The notes under the pieces: model-generated
The model's input: the letters and a program-made list of their open reading frames with translations, nothing else
Told to the model about the DNA's origin: nothing
Databases searched by the model: none
Shown here: positions 30,305 through 33,513 of the stretch, one piece after another
Position numbering within the stretch: position 1 is the first letter of the stretch
Layout: every line of letters begins with the position of its first letter
Assembly: GCA_028722305.1 (NCBI GenBank)
Contig: JAQYHB010000023.1
Location: 1 to 33,513 of the forward strand
Source of the DNA: Spirochaetales bacterium
GTDB taxonomy: Bacteria; Spirochaetota; Spirochaetia; Sphaerochaetales; Sphaerochaetaceae
Reading direction: 5' to 3'
DNA: 33,513 nt
Translations under genes and position numbers: made by a program

Positions 30305-31830
30305 ATATGACGAAACAACCTAATATCCTGTTCATCCTTTCCGACGACCAGGGCTCGTGGGCTTTGCACTGCGCCGGATGCGACGAGCTGCAGACCCCCC
30401 ATCTGGACCAGCTTGCAAAGCGGGGAACCCGGTTCGAGAACTTTTTCTGCGTCTCTCCGGTCTGTTCGCCGGCGCGGGCCTCCATCTTCACCGGAACCAT
30501 TCCCTCCGTGCATGGAATCCAGGATTGGCTGCGGGGAGGCAACATCGACCTTGGACAACATCCATCCCTCAAGGGAGATTCCCGCTATGCGGAGGAATGC
30601 AAGGCGATTCCTTACCTGGAAGGGCTGACCTGCTATACGGACATTCTTGCCAAATCAGGCTATCGGTGCGGTCTCTCGGGCAAGTGGCACATGGGTGACA
30701 GCGTCCATCCCCAGCATGGGTTCACCGAATGGTATACCATCGCCAAAGGCGGGTGCCCCTACTACAAGCCGGACATGGTGCGTGACGGGAATATCGAGAC
30801 CCTGGAGGGGCAGTATGTCACCGATCTGATTACCGATGACGCCATCAGCAACCTCCAGAGGTATGCAAAAGGAAACCAGCCCTTCTACCTCAGCGTCCAC
30901 TACACGGCTCCCCATGCACCGTGGGACGAGGCGAACCACCCCAAGAGGTTCCTTGACCTGTACCGGGATACCGACTTTCCCTCGGTTGCAAACGAGCCGC
31001 TCCATCCATGGCTCACCCTTGCCGCACCGTACAAACCGGGTTCCGAAGGACGAAAGGCGCAAATCCGCGGCTATTTTGCCGCCATCACCGCGATGGATGA
31101 GGCCATCGGCAGGATCCTGGCCGAACTTGCGAGGCTCGGCTTGGAGGATGACACCGTCGTCATCTTCACCTCGGACAACGGAATGAGCCTCGGCCAGCAT
31201 GGCGTCTGGGGCAAGGGCAACGGTACGTTTCCCCAAAACATGTACGACTCGTCGGTAAAGATCCCCTGCATCATCTCCTGGCCTGGCCATGTTCCGCAGG
31301 GACAGGTAGACCAGTCTCTTCTCTCCCACTACGACCTCTTCCCCTCTTTCCTCGAGGTGCTGGGGCTCGCAAGACCGGAAACCTGCCAACCGCTTGTCGG
31401 TACCAGTTTCGCAGAGCTGTTCCAAGGGCAGGCAATCAGGCAAACAGACCGTCCGGTGGTCGTCTACGACGAGTATGGTCCGGTACGGATGATCCGCACC
31501 AAGCGCTGGAAGTACGTCATGCGCATTCCCTACGGGCCGGATGAGCTGTATGACCTTTTCTCTGACCCGGACGAGCATGACAACCGGATCAATGATCCCG
31601 GATTGCGGGAGCAAAGGGAGGAACTGAGGGAGCAAATCATTGCATGGTTCACCACCTACGTGGATCCCGCGAGAGACGCCAGCCATGAGTGCAACACGGG
31701 CTACGGGCAACTGCGGCGTGTGGGGACCAAGAGCGGGGGGAAACCCGTCTTCAGCGAGGAGGGTCCCTACCGGAGGAGCGTCCAAAACGCGTTTGACCGG
31801 TTCGCGAAACCGGATGGGCAGCAACCATAA
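30301..31830 (+). CDS. Sulfatase (S1 family, formylglycine type), cytoplasmic
   Basis: 509 residues. The active-site motif is CSPAR (Cys55 to Arg59) in SPVCSPARASIFTG, where Cys becomes formylglycine. Metal residues are Asp15-Asp16 in FILSDDQG, and FTSDNGMSLGQHG near 285-297 gives the Asp-Asn pair. The Lys/His in SGKWHMGD near 125 and HYTAPHAPWD near 200 also fit. It removes sulfate from sugars or aryl esters. There is no signal peptide, so it acts inside the cell on an imported substrate. A maturase (anSME or FGE) is needed and is not in the window. Coupled by ATGA to the ABC permease upstream. Confidence 0.93.
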   Translation: MNMTKQPNILFILSDDQGSWALHCAGCDELQTPHLDQLAKRGTRFENFFCVSPVCSPARASIFTGTIPSVHGIQDWLRGGNIDLGQHPSLKGDSRYAEECKAIPYLEGLTCYTDILAKSGYRCGLSGKWHMGDSVHPQHGFTEWYTIAKGGCPYYKPDMVRDGNIETLEGQYVTDLITDDAISNLQRYAKGNQPFYLSVHYTAPHAPWDEANHPKRFLDLYRDTDFPSVANEPLHPWLTLAAPYKPGSEGRKAQIRGYFAAITAMDEAIGRILAELARLGLEDDTVVIFTSDNGMSLGQHGVWGKGNGTFPQNMYDSSVKIPCIISWPGHVPQGQVDQSLLSHYDLFPSFLEVLGLARPETCQPLVGTSFAELFQGQAIRQTDRPVVVYDEYGPVRMIRTKRWKYVMRIPYGPDELYDLFSDPDEHDNRINDPGLREQREELREQIIAWFTTYVDPARDASHECNTGYGQLRRVGTKSGGKPVFSEEGPYRRSVQNAFDRFAKPDGQQP

Positions 31831-31832
31831 CC

Positions 31833-32642
31833 ATGAAGACACTTCGCGCGCTTATCTGCCTGCTTGGCTGCCTGTTTCCTGCGCTTCCGTTGTTTCCGTC
31901 CCGGCAATTGGGGGATTACGGGGTGTTTCTCGGCATTGACGCCGGGCAACTTTCCCGGACGGATGGGTACCGTCTCGTCGTAATCGACCCGTCCGAGTTT
32001 CTCGCGCAGGATATCGCCCGGATGCACCAGGACGGCAAAACGGTCTACGGATATCTCAATATCGGTTCAATCGAGGCATACCGTCCCTTCTACGACCGTT
32101 TCAAGCAGCTGTCTCTTGCCCCCTATGAGAACTGGCCGGACGAACGATGGGTTGATGTGTCCGCCTCCACCTGGCAGGACTTCCTCACGGACGAGCTGGG
32201 ACGGCAGTACGTGGACAAGGGCATCGACGGATTCTTCCTGGACAATGCCGACGTCTATGACCACTATCCTACCGAAGAGACGTTCCAAGGGCTTTGCACA
32301 ATCCTGAAAGGGCTCAAGCAGTATCATCTGCCGCTGGTCATCAACGGAGGCGATACCTTTGTCAGAACGTGCATGCGGGAAGGCATCGCCCGATCGATGA
32401 TTGATGGCATCAACCAGGAATCGGTGTTTACCAGCGTAGATGTCGCAAAGGGGACGTACGGAAACCAACCACCATCCATATCGGCCTACTTCCAGGAGTA
32501 TCTCTCTGCGGCGAAGGAATGCGGCTTGTACGTGTATCTGGTGGAATATCGGGCAAGCAAGGCCCTTGCGAGGCAGATTGACGCATATTGCGCAAAAAAC
32601 GGTTTCCTTTGGTATAACGCAAAAGGAATTGAACTACGCTAG
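31833..32642 (+). CDS. GH114-like (TM1410/endo-alpha-1,4-polygalactosaminidase type) secreted protein
   Basis: 269 residues with a signal peptide of about 22 residues (hydrophobic core ALICLLGCLFPALPLF). The mature part is a TIM-barrel of the GH114/TM1410 kind: VVIDPSEF near 49, VYGYLNIGSIE near 71-81, KGIDGFFLDNADVYDHYP near 128-145 with the probable catalytic Asp, LVINGGDTF near 168, and DGINQESVFT near 190-199 with the probable catalytic Glu. Such enzymes cut alpha-1,4-linked galactosamine polymers; many members are only annotated by similarity. It starts 3 bases after the sulfatase stop, so it is part of the same operon, as the export-side partner. The polymer is not known. Confidence 0.8.
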   Translation: MKTLRALICLLGCLFPALPLFPSRQLGDYGVFLGIDAGQLSRTDGYRLVVIDPSEFLAQDIARMHQDGKTVYGYLNIGSIEAYRPFYDRFKQLSLAPYENWPDERWVDVSASTWQDFLTDELGRQYVDKGIDGFFLDNADVYDHYPTEETFQGLCTILKGLKQYHLPLVINGGDTFVRTCMREGIARSMIDGINQESVFTSVDVAKGTYGNQPPSISAYFQEYLSAAKECGLYVYLVEYRASKALARQIDAYCAKNGFLWYNAKGIELR

Positions 32643-32730
32643 GCGTTCTCCACAGAAAAGAAAAACCCACATATCCTCCCTCTCAAACAGCACGGACACC
32701 ACATATACTCGCGACAAAAAGGAGTTGTAC

Positions 32731-33237
32731 ATGAAAAAAATTCTCCCATGCCTTTTTGCTGGCTCTGATGTCGCTGTCTTTGGCGCTGACGGGATGTTCC
32801 GATGGTTCTGCCACCCCTGTGGCTACCTACGTAAACACCGAAAAAGGAATAACTACAACGTTCGTTTTCCATGATGACGGAACGTACACATATCCCGATA
32901 CAGAAGACGAGGCATTGTCTGGTACCTATACAGGATCTCCCACTTCCGATGGTACGTTGACATTGCATATGGAGGCAATCGGTGTTCTCTCGGATGACGG
33001 CGATACGTTTACCACGGGAAAAGGCGAAAGTCTTCAAGACGACCTACACCTTTACGGACACCACCAATACGTATGAAGGAATTCACGTACGATGGTACGG
33101 TCATCCTAGACATACAAGGCACCTACAGTGGGGACATCACCGCGACAAGCGGAACCATTACAATGGTGGAAGAACTTACCGCCACAATCTCTGGAACGAC
33201 GTTGTCGTGCTATGGTATGGATTTCACATTGCAATAA
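32731..33237 (+). pseudogene. Frameshifted small lipoprotein gene
   Basis: A good ribosome site (AAAGGAG) precedes ATG at 32731, but the protein is readable only by changing frame three times. The first change is in the run of seven A at 32734-32740: with one A fewer, the start reads MKKFSHAFLLALMSLSLALTGC, a clean lipoprotein signal peptide. The body then runs as repeated Thr/Gly-rich strands (FVFHDDGTYTYPDTEDEAL). The second change is near 33016-33030, giving KTTYTFTDTTNTY. The third is near 33073, giving FTYDGTVILDIQGTYSG and ending MDFTLQ, stop at 33235. The three shifts go in the same direction and add up to three extra bases. The original looks like a beta-rich surface lipoprotein. Either a pseudogene or sequence errors in short runs explain it. 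Confidence 0.7.
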
Positions 33238-33265
33238 TCCATTCCCGATTGGTGCTGTCTGCATG

Positions 33266-33295
33266 TCCCTGTGCCCTGCGGGTGCAGGGATTTTT
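33266..33295 (+). terminator. Rho-independent terminator after the lipoprotein gene
   Basis: TCCCTG (33266-33271) pairs with CAGGGA (33285-33290). An inner GC-rich continuation includes two G-U wobbles, and five T residues follow. Confidence 0.75.
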
Positions 33296-33403
33296 GTGAC
33301 GGGATGAGGCGGAAACGGAGGGAGACGGGAATAAAAAAAGGCTCAATACAGATTTTTGTGGGATGAAGCGGAAACGCAAGGGATGGGGGGTATGAAAAAA
33401 GGG
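33289..33403 (+). repeat. Imperfect tandem repeat of about 53 bases
   Basis: Two copies (33289-33341 and 33351-33403) share GATTTTTGTG, then GGGATGARGCGGAAACG, and end with a run of six or seven A followed by GG. It lies between the terminator and the hairpin before the next gene, and could belong to the end of a mobile element or to an untranslated RNA. Confidence 0.5.
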
Positions 33404-33458
33404 AATGAAGTCTCAAACTTGTAAGCAACTACACTAGCAAGGAGAGACCACATTCCCT
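33400..33458 (+). promoter_or_regulatory. Strong hairpin covering the ribosome site of the next gene
   Basis: AGGGAATG (33400-33407) pairs with CATTCCCT (33451-33458), and inside that GTCTC (33410-33414) pairs with GAGAC (33444-33448), leaving a 2x2 internal loop and a 29-base loop. The stem ends immediately before the ATG at 33459, and the AAGGAG site lies at the loop/stem junction. It would block translation from transcripts that include the whole hairpin. Confidence 0.6.
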
Positions 33459-33513
33459 ATGAGTGACATTATCATGGCAAGCCTTGGGCTGGCAAGCTTC
33501 GACGTGACCGTCC
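33459..33513 (+). CDS. 5' end of an unidentified gene, possibly a transposase (cut by window edge)
   Basis: ATG at 33459 followed by 18 open codons, MSDIIMASLGLASFDVTV, to the window end. The first strand followed by an Asp-Val is compatible with the start of a DEDD (IS110-type) transposase, and the hairpin just upstream is a common guard of transposase genes. Eighteen residues are too few to decide. Confidence 0.35.
   Translation, partial: MSDIIMASLGLASFDVTV

Noticed and set aside
30655-31842. 395-codon minus-strand frame opposite the sulfatase
   Set aside because: Shadow of the sulfatase gene, no ribosome site and no family features.
33289-33403. CRISPR array
   Set aside because: Only two imperfect copies with no regular spacer; no cas genes in the window.

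Overview
The window is 33.5 kb of chromosome from an anaerobic or microaerophilic bacterium. Signs of this lifestyle are a rubredoxin-fused metallo-beta-lactamase protein, a LarA-type nickel racemase and a sulfatase with the CxPxR motif. The mix of TRAP and ABC solute-binding proteins, a loose signal-peptide style (ALFAGG without a Cys) and a GGDEF/EAL sensor would fit a free-living or host-associated spirochaete of the Sphaerochaeta/Treponema type. That assignment is an inference from gene content only. Base composition is uneven: the TRAP/regulator/larA block (about 0.97-9.5 kb) is visibly more AT-rich than the GC-rich genes on either side.

Region 1 (1-9.5 kb) is a hydroxy-acid or sugar-acid uptake locus. 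On the minus strand lie dctP, dctQ and dctM (a TRAP transporter), an alpha/beta hydrolase and a sugar-phosphate isomerase-like TIM barrel that runs off the left edge. Divergent from them are two overlapping PucR/CdaR-like regulators. The first carries a complete cytoplasmic DctP-like ligand-binding domain fused behind its helix-turn-helix, which I consider the most novel item here. A LarA-family racemase with its catalytic residues conserved converges on them.

Region 2 (9.5-20.6 kb) is mixed. It holds a sodium/solute symporter preceded by a perfect palindrome, two coupled nucleotidyltransferases of the RlaP/PF10127 type, and a DEDDh exonuclease gene split by one in-frame TAG. These are followed by the MBL-rubredoxin protein, an SppA-like S49 protease and an unknown gene whose last codons were replaced by an IS200/IS605 element. 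That element has intact tnpA and tnpB, a deducible TTTAA target motif and a reconstructable empty site. Gene debris and a tRNA-Gly(GCC) follow.

Region 3 (20.7-25.1 kb) is a two-gene unit: a lipoprotein ABC-type solute-binding protein with no permease, translationally coupled to a 1000-residue membrane sensor with GGDEF and EAL domains. It looks like a binding-protein-fed c-di-GMP signalling pair.

Region 4 (25.2-32.6 kb) is a PocR-AraC regulator divergent from a tightly coupled operon. The operon encodes a NahK-like sugar 1-kinase, an ABC binding protein, two permeases, a sulfatase without a signal peptide and a secreted GH114-like glycosidase. Together they suggest uptake of sulfated amino-sugar-containing glycans with desulfation and phosphorylation in the cytoplasm. 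Both transporter operons have a stable hairpin just after the binding-protein gene.

Region 5 (32.7 kb to the end) holds a frameshifted small lipoprotein gene, a terminator, an imperfect tandem repeat and a strong hairpin just before the start of a gene cut off by the window edge, possibly a transposase.
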